Positions 18,960-26,924 are shown, counted from the stretch's first letter. The stretch is 64,000 nt of DNA from Botrimarina colliarenosi (GCF_007859955.1 NZ_SJPR01000002.1:831396-895395), one strand, 5' to 3'. A program made the numbers and translations. The notes: generated by a model not told the origin, from the sequence alone.

Positions 18960-19826
18960 ATGCGACGATTCGCCCCCCTGGCCCTGATTGCCCTCGCCAT
19001 CGCGGCGCCGGTCCGTGGCGACGACCTGTTCTCGGAGATCGCGGTTGAGAGCGTCTTCGACGGTTCGACCAAGGCCGAAGCGACCGGCTCGACCGCAGCG
19101 GCGCCCGCCAAGCGGGTGACCGGCGCCGGGCAGCTCAGCGAGTTGCTCCGCGAGGCGGGAATGGAGCCCGAGCGGGTCGACGCCAAGACTGTCGAAGTGA
19201 AGGTCGCCCACGGCCAGTGGACCATCCCCACGACGCTGTTCGCGGCGGTGGATCGCGGCGAGGTCGATATCACGATGGGCTTGGCGACCCCCGAGAAGGG
19301 CGCCAAGTGGGACGCCAACAAGCTGTTGCGGCTGCTCGCCGACCCGGAGACAGGCGGCGTCTATTTCGCGTTCGACAGCTCAAAAGGCCAGGTCCAGGTC
19401 CGCAAGTCACTGTCGGCCCGCGAGGTCTCGGCCACGCGACTCAGCCGGCTGCTGACCGAGATGGCCGAGTTCGCCGTCGCCCGTGAGACCGCCTGGTACG
19501 AGGAGTCGTCCGACCTGAAGGCCAAGACCGCCGAGGGGAAGGGGGCCGCCCCGACGTCGCTGGTCGGCTCGTGGATCGCCAGCCTCGGCGAGGGCGAGGC
19601 CTTCGCCATCAAGCTCACCGCCGACGGCAAGTTCAACCTGGCCCACGTCAAAGCAGGCAAGACGACCACCTCCGCCGGCAAGATGGAGCGGACGGGCGAC
19701 CAACTCAAACTCATCGGCGACAAGGGCGTCACGATCGCCGGCGCCGTCGCCAACGCCTCGGCCGAGGGCTTCGATCTGACGCTCACCGGCGGCAAGGTGC
19801 TCTCCTTCAAGAAGGCGGCGAAGTAG
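18960..19826 (+). CDS. Secreted two-domain protein of unknown function
   Basis: The 288-residue product has a signal peptide (about 1-20, ending APVRGDD). A central domain (about 55-180) alternates helices and strands in a way that recalls YbjN / type III chaperone-like folds. After a linker a C-terminal beta-rich domain (about 203-288) begins with LVGSWIASLGEGE. The last domain resembles the C-terminal domain of the protein encoded at 22340 (GAWTA...L...G.F...GK...L.G..A...GF.L...L.F). The ATG at 18960 is chosen because the signal peptide starts there; the frame is open a further 30 codons upstream. I do not recognise a described function. It is the first gene of a run of four secreted proteins sharing a promoter-like motif. 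Confidence 0.7.
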   Translation: MRRFAPLALIALAIAAPVRGDDLFSEIAVESVFDGSTKAEATGSTAAAPAKRVTGAGQLSELLREAGMEPERVDAKTVEVKVAHGQWTIPTTLFAAVDRGEVDITMGLATPEKGAKWDANKLLRLLADPETGGVYFAFDSSKGQVQVRKSLSAREVSATRLSRLLTEMAEFAVARETAWYEESSDLKAKTAEGKGAAPTSLVGSWIASLGEGEAFAIKLTADGKFNLAHVKAGKTTTSAGKMERTGDQLKLIGDKGVTIAGAVANASAEGFDLTLTGGKVLSFKKAAK

Positions 19827-19841
19827 CCGGCTAAGCTTGAG

Positions 19842-19906
19842 AGCCCACGAATCACACGAATCGACGCGAATGCAGGTCATTCGCGTCGATTCGTGTGATT
19901 CGTGGG
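19842..19906. repeat. Perfect 29-bp palindrome, CCACGAATCACACGAATC family
   Basis: Arms 19842-19870 and 19878-19906 are exact complements around a 7-base loop (GCAGGTC). The repeat lies 15 bases after the stop of the upstream gene and could form a transcript hairpin, but no T-run follows. Close relatives are at 16935, 22143 and 36215. Confidence 0.92.
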
Positions 19907-19930
19907 CCCATTTCTTCTCCGAGAATGGCG

Positions 19931-19967
19931 GTAACACCCGCTGGCGCCTGCCGCTGAGCCTTACAGA
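19931..19967 (+). promoter_or_regulatory. ECF-type promoter-like motif, copy 2
   Basis: GTAACA at 19931-19936, 13 bases, then GCCGCTGAGCCTTACAGA at 19950-19967, 58 bases before the protease ATG. Spacing is identical to the copies at 18892, 21506 and 22239. Confidence 0.55.
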
Positions 19968-20025
19968 AGCCAACCACGCCGCCCCCACCCCGGCGGCCCA
20001 ACCCAAACTTGTGAGGATCAGTCCC

Positions 20026-21228
20026 ATGTCCACGCTCAATCGCTCGCTCCGCCCGCTCTTGCTCCGCCCCCAGTTGCTCGCCGCCGCGGGCCTTGCCTGC
20101 CTGTCGCTCACCGGCACGGCTCGGGCCGACGCGGACAACTACCGCAAGGCCCTCGACTCGACCACCTGGGTCCTCTCAAAGAACTCCGAAGGCACCTCCA
20201 GCGGCACCGGCGTGCTGGTCGACGCCGAGAAGCGGCTGATGATCACCAATGCCCACGTGGTCGGCGACAGCCGGAGCGCGGTGATCTTTTTCCGTGATTT
20301 GAAGGGCGATAAGCCTGTCGTCGAGAAGAAGCACTACCTCGAAAACGTCAAAAAGCTGGGCGTCCGCGGCCGCGTCGTGGCGGTCGACCGCAAAAGGGAT
20401 TTGGCCCTGGTGGAGCTCGAGAAGGTCCCCGCCTACGCCAAGGCGATCGAGTTGGCGGCCGACAGCACCGGGCCGGGCGAGTCGATCGACTCGATCGGCA
20501 ACCCGGGCGCCAGCGACGCCCTCTGGGTCTACACCTCGGGCAAGGTCCGCAGCGTCTACACCAAGCAGTTCCGCACCGGGGCCGGCGAGCATGAGTTCCG
20601 CGTCGTCGAAACCCAGTCGCCGCTCAACACAGGCGACTCGGGCGGCCCCGTGGTCGGCCAGGATGGCAAGCTGGTCGGCATCGTCCAGGCGATCAGCAAG
20701 AAAGGCTCGCTCATCAGCTACTGCGTCGACATCACCGAGGTGAAGGAGTTCCTCGCCAGCGACTGGAAGCCGGCCCCGCTGCCGATCGCCGACGTCCTGT
20801 CAAAGACCGACCTGAAGCACGAAAAGCACACTTCGGGCCACTACAAGGTCGCCATCAGCACCGAAAAGGACGGCGATCAGGACGTTTTCGTGACTAAGGA
20901 CACCGAGTACTACGGCCGGGCCGACGTCCGGAAGGTCTGGTCGCTGGCTGCGACAGTCGAGTCGAAGGACCTCACCGCCGAGTCGATGCAGAAGCTGCTG
21001 GAGCAGTCGGCCCGCACCAAGCTGGGCGCCTGGTCGATCGAATCGGACGGTCAGGGCAAGTTCCTGCTGATCTACGTCACGAAGGTGGATGCGACCTCGA
21101 CCCCCGCCTCGCTGGCGAGCGTCCTGGAGTACACCGGCAAGATCACCGCCGCGATGAAGAAGGAGCTGGAGCCCAAAAAGACGGCCCAAGCGGCGAGCGA
21201 CACGCTCGAGAGCTGGTTGGCTGACTGA
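20026..21228 (+). CDS. Secreted trypsin-like serine protease
   Basis: The 400-residue protein has an N-terminal signal (to about residue 34, TARAD) and a chymotrypsin-fold protease domain of the HtrA/trypsin type. The triad is visible: His77 in TNAHVVG, Asp125 in KRDLALVEL and Ser205 in NTGDSGGPVVG. There is no PDZ domain; the C-terminal 150 residues (after about 245) form a separate region with a segment DQDVFVTKDTEYYGRADV and are of unknown fold. The ATG at 20026 is the only in-frame start that gives a signal peptide. The likely location is the periplasm or cell surface. It follows the two-domain protein and shares its promoter-like motif. Substrate unknown. Confidence 0.85.
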   Translation: MSTLNRSLRPLLLRPQLLAAAGLACLSLTGTARADADNYRKALDSTTWVLSKNSEGTSSGTGVLVDAEKRLMITNAHVVGDSRSAVIFFRDLKGDKPVVEKKHYLENVKKLGVRGRVVAVDRKRDLALVELEKVPAYAKAIELAADSTGPGESIDSIGNPGASDALWVYTSGKVRSVYTKQFRTGAGEHEFRVVETQSPLNTGDSGGPVVGQDGKLVGIVQAISKKGSLISYCVDITEVKEFLASDWKPAPLPIADVLSKTDLKHEKHTSGHYKVAISTEKDGDQDVFVTKDTEYYGRADVRKVWSLAATVESKDLTAESMQKLLEQSARTKLGAWSIESDGQGKFLLIYVTKVDATSTPASLASVLEYTGKITAAMKKELEPKKTAQAASDTLESWLAD

Positions 21229-21601
21229 GCGCCAAAAGTCCCCTGGAAGAGAAACCCCTTCCCCTCTGGGGGAGGGCTAGGGTGGGGGAGAAGCGGGTAC
21301 CCGGATGGGCGCGAGTTGCGAGTTGCGAGTTGCGAGTTGCGAGGTGGGAGGTGGGAGGTGGGAGGTGGGAGGTGGGAGTCACTGGGGCTTGGGTGAGCGG
21401 GTACCCAGGTCACCCCCACCCCGGCCCTCCCCCAAAGGGGGAGGGAGTCTTCGATTCGCGTCTCTTCGCGTTATTTGCGGGCCCAAAAAGAATTTGAAGA
21501 AGTTCGTAACACTCCGCCAGGGACGCCGCTTAGCTTTTCAGACGGGGACAACAACGCTCCCCAAGCCAACCCCCAAACGCTTCACTGATAAGGATTTCGC
21601 C
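21229..21601. repeat. Repeat-filled 373-base gap with palindrome and two tandem repeats
   Basis: Inverted arms at 21256-21303 and 21391-21445 are C/G-rich near-complements (CCCTCTGGGGGAGGGCTAGG type), each carrying the core AGCGGGTACCC. Between them lie about five copies of the 7-mer GAGTTGC (21309-21341) and then five copies of the 7-mer GGGAGGT (21343-21377). The gap also contains the promoter-like motif at 21506. No gene is present. Confidence 0.82.
21506..21555 (+). promoter_or_regulatory. ECF-type promoter-like motif and conserved leader, copy 3
   Basis: GTAACA at 21506-21511, 13 bases, then GCCGCTTAGCTTTTCAGA from 21525, continuing GGGGACAACAAC to 21555. The leader matches copy 4 in most positions, well past the promoter core. 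The ATG follows at 21602. Confidence 0.6.
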
Positions 21602-22063
21602 ATGTCCCGCACCGCCAAGAACGTCGCTTTCGCCCTGGCCGCTGTCGCTTTCGTCGCTGTTTCCGCCGCTGAGTCGGCCGCCTGTGGCCACGGTGGCGGC
21701 GGCAACCGCGGACGCAGCTCGAGCCGCTTGTCGATCGCCTACAACCGCACCGCCCCGCACATGCAGTCGCAAGCCCCGCGCTCGAACTACAACTACCACA
21801 AGCCGGCTCCGAAGTACGTCCACGCCGCCCCGGTCCATGTCGCCCCCGTCTACGCGGCTCCGGCCACCCAGCCGCAGCCCGTCGTTCAGCAGCCGGTGAT
21901 TCAGCAGCCGGCCCCGCAGCAAGCCCTGGTTGCCCCCCCGGCGCCGCAGCCGGTGGTCGCCCAGCAGCCCGTCGCCGTGCAGCCCGCCCCGGTCACCGCG
22001 ACCCCCGCGGCGATGACCGCCGAAGAGTCCGCCCTGGCGGCCCTCGCCGCCTTCGGCGAGTGA
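21602..22063 (+). CDS. Secreted Pro/Gln/Ala-rich low-complexity protein
   Basis: The 153-residue protein has a signal peptide (about 1-28, ending SAAC) and then a Gly/Arg/Ser-rich stretch, a Tyr/His/Pro segment and a long run of Gln-Pro, Val-Gln and Pro-Ala repeats. It ends in a short acidic Ala-rich helix (MTAEESALAALAAFGE). It lacks a recognisable catalytic domain. It shares its signal, the CGxGGGxxRG start of the mature protein, the Q/P repeat and its 5' leader with the gene at 22340, but lacks that protein's C-terminal domain, so the two look like diverged duplicates. A structural or cell-surface role is possible; no function is assigned. A strong terminator follows. Confidence 0.72.
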   Translation: MSRTAKNVAFALAAVAFVAVSAAESAACGHGGGGNRGRSSSRLSIAYNRTAPHMQSQAPRSNYNYHKPAPKYVHAAPVHVAPVYAAPATQPQPVVQQPVIQQPAPQQALVAPPAPQPVVAQQPVAVQPAPVTATPAAMTAEESALAALAAFGE

Positions 22064-22091
22064 ATCGAATCCCAAAGAGTTGGGTTGGCCC

Positions 22092-22138
22092 GAGAGGGCG
22101 CTTCGGCCACCAGGCCGGGGCGCCCTCTCTCTTTTTTT
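22092..22138 (+). terminator. Rho-independent terminator
   Basis: Stem GAGAGGGCGC (22092-22101) pairs with GCGCCCTCTC (22120-22129), with an inner GGCC/GGCC pairing, followed directly by a T-run (22131-22138). It lies 28 bases after the stop of the Pro/Gln-rich protein gene. Confidence 0.88.
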
Positions 22139-22142
22139 ATGG

Positions 22143-22213
22143 GCCCACGAATCACGCGAATCTCCGCGAATCCAGGTCTTCTCAATTCGCTGAGATTCGC
22201 GTGATTCGTGGGC
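22143..22213. repeat. Inverted repeat, CCACGAATCACGCGAATC family
   Basis: Arms 22143-22171 and 22185-22213 match as complements at 28 of 29 positions around a 13-base loop. It sits just after the terminator and ends 26 bases before the next promoter-like motif. Confidence 0.9.
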
Positions 22214-22238
22214 AGAAAGAAGAAGTACCAAAAAGGCC

Positions 22239-22288
22239 GTAACAACCCTCTCGCCCCGCCGCTTGGCCTTTCAGACGGGGACGACAAC
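22239..22288 (+). promoter_or_regulatory. ECF-type promoter-like motif and conserved leader, copy 4
   Basis: GTAACA at 22239-22244, 13 bases, then GCCGCTTGGCCTTTCAGA from 22258, continuing GGGGACGACAAC to 22288. The ATG follows at 22340. Later matching bases (CCAAGCCAACCC) extend the likeness to copy 3. Confidence 0.6.
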
Positions 22289-22339
22289 ACGGCCCCGACC
22301 AAGCCAACCCAGCCAACTCGAATACAAGGAACCCCCGCC

Positions 22340-23092
22340 ATGTCCACGACCTTCACCAAGTCGACCCTCGCTCTGGCCGCCCTCACGATCACGGCCGTCT
22401 CGGCCTCGCAGTCTGCCGCGTGCGGTGGCGGCGGTGGCTACCGGGGCGGCTACGGCGGCGGCTACTCAACCCCCAGCTACGGCTATAGCCAGCCCGTTTA
22501 CCAGCAGCCGACCTACCAGCAGCCTGTCTACAGCCAGCCGACCTACTCGCAGCCGGCCGTCTCGCAGCCCACCTTCCAGCAGCCTGTCCAGCAACAGCCC
22601 ATTCAGCAGCAGCCCGTTCAGCAGCAGTTCGCCCCGCAGCAGACGATTCAACAGCAGCCGACCCAGCCGTTCGCTCAGCAGCCGGCGGCTCAACCGATCG
22701 CTCAACAGCCCGCCGCCCCGCAGCAGCCCGCCGCGGCGAGCCAGTCGGCCCTCGACGCCCTGATGGCGATGTCGGGTGGAGCGGCGCCCGCCGCGTCGGC
22801 TCCTCAAGGGCAGCAGCAAGGCTTCGTCGGCGCCTGGACCGCGACCGTGAACAACACCAACCAGGTCCGCCTACAGCTTGAAGCGAACGGCGCCTTCAGC
22901 TGGACCGCCAACTCCAACGGCAAGGTCAGCAGCTTCCAAGGGACCTACTCGATCACCGACGGGCAGCTGACGCTGAACCGCTCGACTGACAACCAGCAGC
23001 TGGCCGGCGCCATGTCCGCCGACGCTACGGGCGGCTTCCGCTTCAAGCTGGGCAACGGCCAGGACAACGGCCTCCTGTTCGTCCGCGGCTGA
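22340..23092 (+). CDS. Secreted Gln/Pro-repeat protein with C-terminal lipocalin-like domain
   Basis: The 250-residue protein has a signal peptide (about 1-27, SASQSAAC), a Gly/Tyr-rich start (GGGGGYRGGYGGGY) and about 110 residues of irregular QQP, YQQPTYSQP and QQPIQQQP repeats. A folded beta-rich domain of about 90 residues follows, beginning GFVGAWTATVNNTNQ and ending NGLLFVRG. That last domain looks like a small lipocalin-type barrel of the sort found in many secreted planctomycete proteins, and it resembles the end of the 18960 product. The gene shares its leader and N-terminal half with 21602. The Gln-rich region could mediate assembly or wall association; this is inference. A rho-independent terminator follows the stop. 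Confidence 0.75.
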   Translation: MSTTFTKSTLALAALTITAVSASQSAACGGGGGYRGGYGGGYSTPSYGYSQPVYQQPTYQQPVYSQPTYSQPAVSQPTFQQPVQQQPIQQQPVQQQFAPQQTIQQQPTQPFAQQPAAQPIAQQPAAPQQPAAASQSALDALMAMSGGAAPAASAPQGQQQGFVGAWTATVNNTNQVRLQLEANGAFSWTANSNGKVSSFQGTYSITDGQLTLNRSTDNQQLAGAMSADATGGFRFKLGNGQDNGLLFVRG

Positions 23093-23108
23093 ATCAGCCT
23101 GCTGCAGG

Positions 23109-23139
23109 GGGGTCGGCATCCGCCGGCCCCCCTTTTTCT
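23109..23139 (+). terminator. Rho-independent terminator
   Basis: Stem GGGGGGTCGGC (23109-23119) pairs with GCCGGCCCCCC (23124-23134), loop ATCC, then TTTTT at 23135-23139. It ends the transcript of the Gln/Pro-repeat protein gene. Confidence 0.9.
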
Positions 23140-23418
23140 TGCGCCCTGCCGCAGCCGTTGGCGATTTCGCTCGGCCGCGGCTCTCGGCGTTTGTGGCCCC
23201 CGTAAAGAGTGGCGACGCCGAGCTGACGACGCCCCGTCAGTACCCTCCGCGCCTACAAATGACCAGAAAGAACGCGTCAACGTGTTGCCGAATCCAGGTG
23301 GTCTTAATTCTAATAGGTGCAGGAACTCTACCTCGATTTTAGAAAACATCCGGCTGGTGACGACAGGGCTTCGTCGCTCAACCGCTCGAGTGTTTTAGAG
23401 AACAGGCAAGGCAACGCA
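23140..23418. other. Intergenic region, no gene seen
   Basis: Apart from the terminator at its left end, the 326-base gap 23093-23418 shows no gene, no inverted repeat of the dispersed families and no copy of the GTAACA-N13-GCCGCT motif. It is less GC-rich towards its right end (TTAATTCTAATAGG near 23304), which may hold the promoter of the next gene. Confidence 0.5.
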
Positions 23419-25239
23419 ATGCGGCACAGGTGGAAGGGACTAGCCCCTAGGCGATCAGCCGGGATGAGGGCCGTCGTCGGCGTTGCGATGTCACTCGCCG
23501 CATCGCCTGCCTTGGCGATCTTCTGGAACAATGACCCCGACTTCGGCGTCGCCTCGAGCACGGGGCTGACCGATCGGGCTGGCTGGTTCCAAAACGTCTA
23601 CCAGATCAGCAATCAGTCGAACGGATCATTCGGCACCGCCACTCTGCTCAACAACGAGTGGGCGATCACGGTGCGTCACGTGGTGCAGAATGACGGCAAC
23701 TACGGTCAGATCGCACCGGCTGGCTCGATCTACCTCAATATCGATGGCAAGCGTTACTACGCCGACGAGATCTACACGCCTGACGGTGGTTCGGAGATGG
23801 CCCTTGTCCGTCTCCGGGGTGGGGTCGCCGGCGCACTCACCGTCACCGACAACATCAACTACGACCAAAATGAAACGGGACGGATCGTCCAGATCGGCGG
23901 CTACGGCTACCGCGGCTATATCAACACCACCAATGCCGGAGGCACGCAGGCGGGTTCGGTCCAGGGGTTGGGTTCCTTCCGCCGCGCCTACAACGTCAAC
24001 TATGTCCCAGGCCAGATCCGCATCATCGCCGATGGCGAAGACGAGCTCGAATCGCGTGGGCTGCTCGAGGGGACGGTTGGATCGGGCGACAGTGGCGGCC
24101 CCATGTTCGCCTACTACGGATCGAGCCGCGGTAACTTTGATGACCCAACCAACTGGCGACTGATCGGTCTCACTGCCACCGGTAGCGGCGGCTCGGCGGG
24201 TGAGTCGTGGGGGGGACAATCGAACTACACCCGCATTTCGAGCTACGGCGGATTTATTCAGAGCACGCTAACCGCAGCGAATAGCGCCGGGCCTGCTGTT
24301 ACGGGGGCGTGGACGAGCGACTCCGGAAATGGCTTCTGGGACTCGGGCGGCGACCGTATCAGCTTCACCGGTTCGACCGCGGCGCCGGTCGCTCACGCCT
24401 CGTTCGGCGACGGCGGCGCCGGCTACAACCTGGACTCCCTAGGCGACTCCATCAAGCTGACGGCGGCCATCGATACCGATCAAGCCATGAGCTCGATCCA
24501 GTTCCGCTACGGAATGTTCGGCGACGAAGGAGGTTCAATCGACGGGACCATCGCCGGCGGCGAAGCCTGGAACGGGTACTACGTCGCCAATGCCGTCGGC
24601 CGCGCAAGAGTCGGCGTTCTAGAGAAAGGCGAGAACGGCGGGGGCGTCGGCGCCTGGTGGTCGGGGGTTGGACCGAACTCCTCCGTTGAGGTTCCCGAAT
24701 CGGCAGCGGCTGCGTCGGGCGACTATCTGGTGACAAGCCGCACCGCAACGCCAGCTGGCCATTACGAACTAGAGCTCAGCTACACTCGCGTTGGCGATGG
24801 TCTGAAAATCGATTGGGGGATGATCAGCGTCGACGAAAACGGCGACCCCAACGGCGTTTACGAGCACATCGGCTCGGTCATCGACGAGACGCCTGCCAGC
24901 TCCTCGTGGAACTACAACCAAGTCGGCCTCATGCTGCTTGGCAACGGTTTTACGGGCTCGATCATCGCCGACGACATCAACGTCGCCTTCACTGCGGGAC
25001 CGCTCACGGGCGACTTCAATGGCGACGGGCTGGTCGATGCCGCCGACTACACGATTTGGCGTGACGGCGATGAGGCCGCCGACGCCAACTTCGATGGCGT
25101 AGTCGATGCGGACGACTACAACCTATGGGCCAGCCACTATGGCGCCACTAGCACGTCGATAGCCGTGACCATCCCTGAACCAACGGCGTGGCTGCTGACG
25201 GCCCTTACCAGCCTCGTCGCGATCAAGCGCCGCGGCTGA
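23419..25239 (+). CDS. Secreted trypsin-like protease with dockerin-type repeats and PEP-CTERM anchor
   Basis: The 606-residue protein has a signal peptide (ending PALA, about residue 33) and a chymotrypsin-fold domain with His87 in TVRHVV and Ser225 in GSGDSGGP. At the site of the catalytic Asp (usually D-I/L-A-L) the sequence reads GSEMALVRL, so Glu126 stands in its place. A beta-sandwich-like region (about 330-555) comes next. Then there is a dockerin type I-like pair of calcium loops (DFNGDGLVDAADY and DANFDGVVDADDY) and a PEP-CTERM-type tail: IPEP, hydrophobic helix, KRRG. Such proteins are exported and probably processed by an archaeo/exosortase-like enzyme. An alternative start 15 codons later (M16) also gives a good signal. 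The stop is 4 bases from the convergent sigma-factor gene. Confidence 0.8.
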   Translation: MRHRWKGLAPRRSAGMRAVVGVAMSLAASPALAIFWNNDPDFGVASSTGLTDRAGWFQNVYQISNQSNGSFGTATLLNNEWAITVRHVVQNDGNYGQIAPAGSIYLNIDGKRYYADEIYTPDGGSEMALVRLRGGVAGALTVTDNINYDQNETGRIVQIGGYGYRGYINTTNAGGTQAGSVQGLGSFRRAYNVNYVPGQIRIIADGEDELESRGLLEGTVGSGDSGGPMFAYYGSSRGNFDDPTNWRLIGLTATGSGGSAGESWGGQSNYTRISSYGGFIQSTLTAANSAGPAVTGAWTSDSGNGFWDSGGDRISFTGSTAAPVAHASFGDGGAGYNLDSLGDSIKLTAAIDTDQAMSSIQFRYGMFGDEGGSIDGTIAGGEAWNGYYVANAVGRARVGVLEKGENGGGVGAWWSGVGPNSSVEVPESAAAASGDYLVTSRTATPAGHYELELSYTRVGDGLKIDWGMISVDENGDPNGVYEHIGSVIDETPASSSWNYNQVGLMLLGNGFTGSIIADDINVAFTAGPLTGDFNGDGLVDAADYTIWRDGDEAADANFDGVVDADDYNLWASHYGATSTSIAVTIPEPTAWLLTALTSLVAIKRRG

Positions 25240-25243
25240 AGGC

Positions 25244-25855
25244 TCACCGTTCGGTCGGCCGCACGTCTTCGAGCTGTTGCTCCAGCACTCTGACGCTCCG
25301 CGACAGCAGGACCCGGATCGCCACATCGGTCTTACCGAGCTTGGCGGCGATCTCCTTGGTCGGCAGCCCCTCCGCGTAGCGCATATGGATCGCGGTGCGG
25401 GCCTCGTCGGAGAGGTCGCCGACCGCCTCGTGCATCCGCTGCACCCGCACGTCGCGGCTGAAGACGGCGCTGGGCGAGGTGATGCTGGCGGCGAGAAACG
25501 CCTCGAACCCCCCTGCCCCGTCGTCGGCGGCGCCGTGCATCGACTGCTGCCGGCCGGCGTCGCGGCGGGCGGCGCCGAAGTGAAAGCGGTGGGCGTCGAC
25601 CACGCGTCGGCGGCAGAGCTCTTGCAGCCACTGGATCGGCTCATAGCGGTCGAGCGGCGCCGTCTCGAATCCCGCCAGCGCCGCGGCCGCCACTTCTTGG
25701 ATGAGGTCGTCCGGCTCGACCATCGACAGGAGCTTCTCGCTCATAATCGACTTCGTGAAGCCGATCAGGCGGTTGCGCTCGGCGTCGATCAACCCGGCAA
25801 GCGCCTCGGTGTCACGGGCCTTGACGCGGGCGACAAGGTCGTCGTTGGCTTCCAT
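25244..25855 (-). CDS. ECF-like RNA polymerase sigma factor
   Basis: The 203-residue protein has the two-domain layout of ECF sigma factors. Region 2 is near residues 30-95 (LIGFTKSIMSEKLLSMVEPDDLIQEVA, with WLQELCRRRVVDAHRF), and region 4 near 140-195 (LSDEARTAIHMRYAEGLPTKEIAAKLGKTDVAIRVLLSRSVRVL) carries the helix-turn-helix. Such planctomycete sigma factors often act without an obvious anti-sigma gene next door, as here. The ATG at 25855 is favoured over one 19 codons upstream, since the extra residues are unlike the family. It is convergent with the protease gene. It could drive the nearby GTAACA-type promoters, but this is only a positional guess. Confidence 0.82.
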   Translation of the reverse strand: MEANDDLVARVKARDTEALAGLIDAERNRLIGFTKSIMSEKLLSMVEPDDLIQEVAAAALAGFETAPLDRYEPIQWLQELCRRRVVDAHRFHFGAARRDAGRQQSMHGAADDGAGGFEAFLAASITSPSAVFSRDVRVQRMHEAVGDLSDEARTAIHMRYAEGLPTKEIAAKLGKTDVAIRVLLSRSVRVLEQQLEDVRPTER

Positions 25856-26168
25856 AACAACCGCTGGGATAGAGGGATCTGACGCGACGGGCACGACGAG
25901 TAAATCTACCACCCTGCCCTTTCATCCATGCGGGCAATTTAGCAAGAAGACAACGCCCCGCCGAGCCAGCGCACAAAATGTGGGGGCGTCTCCCGACGCC
26001 GATTACGGCAACCATCCGTTATCGGCATGGTGCGCGTCGTCGGCGTCTGGAGATCCCTCCCACAGCAACGAATGGAGAGACCCTGCCCACAGATGCTGGT
26101 GTCGCCCCGCCGAGCCGGCCATCGTGTCCTTCGTGCCCGTCGTGGTTCAAAAAGAGCCCGGGACCGAC
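25856..26168. repeat. Intergenic region with inverted repeat, GGGGCGTCTC-GACGCCGATTACG family
   Basis: Arms at 25980-26008 and 26016-26063 are imperfect complements (GTGGGGGCGTCTCC...GACGCCGATTACGG). The same arm occurs at 31935. A single arm of the CCTTCGTG...GTGGTTC family lies at about 26121-26149. No gene is present in this 313-base gap. Confidence 0.7.
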
Positions 26169-26924
26169 TCAGTGAATCGTCCGCCCGCCATTCACGCTGA
26201 GCGACACGCCGGTCACAAACTTGGCGTCGTCCGAAGCGAGGTACGCCACCGCGGCGGCGACGTCCTCCGGTTTGCCGAAGCGTCCCATCGGCGCCAGGGC
26301 GAGGTACGCGTCCTTCGCCTCTTGCGGGGCGTCGTCGTGCCGTTCAACGGGAATCCAGCCGGGCGCCACCATGTTGACGGTGATTCCAAACGGGGCGAGC
26401 TCCGCGGCGTTCGACTTCGCCAAGCCGATCTGGCCCCCCTTCGCGGCCACGTAGGGGCAGAACTCGGGCCACGCGCCGTCGAACACCTCGCTGGTGATGT
26501 GGACGATGCGGCCCCACTTCTGCTGCTTCATATGCGGCAGGCACGCCTTGGTGAGCAGGAAGGGGCTCTTGATGAAGAAGTCGACCATCCGCTGCGCGAA
26601 CGCCCAGTCGTACTGTTCGATCGGGACCATCGGCTGGTCGCACGTCGCGTTGGGGACGAGGATATCGACCGGCCCAATCTTGGCGGCGATCTCCGTCATC
26701 AGATCGGCAACGCCCGCCTCCTCGGTGACGTCCGCGCGCACGAGGCAGTGCTCGCCGCCAATCGCCTGCAACTCAGCAAACGCCTTCTCGGCGACTTCTT
26801 GATTGCCGTAGTAGTTCATCGCCACCCGCGCGCCGCGGCGGGCGAGTTCAAGGGCAATGCGTTTTCCGAGGCCACGGGTGGAGCCGGTAACGAGAGCGCT
26901 GCGGTCTTGGAGGGAGTAGTTCAT
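26169..26924 (-). CDS. SDR-family oxidoreductase (FabG-like)
   Basis: The 251-residue protein is a classical short-chain dehydrogenase. It has the nucleotide-binding TGSTRGLG motif (13-20), PNAT (91-94) at the NNAG position, and catalytic Ser145, Tyr158 and Lys162 in ITSE...PYVAAKGG. The C-terminus VTGVSLSVNGGRTIH is typical of 3-oxoacyl-ACP-reductase-like members. Substrate cannot be deduced: there are no fatty-acid genes nearby. The usual first Asn (NNAG) is replaced by Pro, which is tolerated in many family members. The ATG at 26924 is chosen because family similarity starts there; the frame extends 18 codons upstream. Confidence 0.85.
   Translation of the reverse strand: MNYSLQDRSALVTGSTRGLGKRIALELARRGARVAMNYYGNQEVAEKAFAELQAIGGEHCLVRADVTEEAGVADLMTEIAAKIGPVDILVPNATCDQPMVPIEQYDWAFAQRMVDFFIKSPFLLTKACLPHMKQQKWGRIVHITSEVFDGAWPEFCPYVAAKGGQIGLAKSNAAELAPFGITVNMVAPGWIPVERHDDAPQEAKDAYLALAPMGRFGKPEDVAAAVAYLASDDAKFVTGVSLSVNGGRTIH

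Noticed and set aside
21525..21601. Riboswitch in the conserved leader
   Set aside because: The conservation with 22258-22339 is explained by duplication and a promoter motif; no known riboswitch core was recognised.
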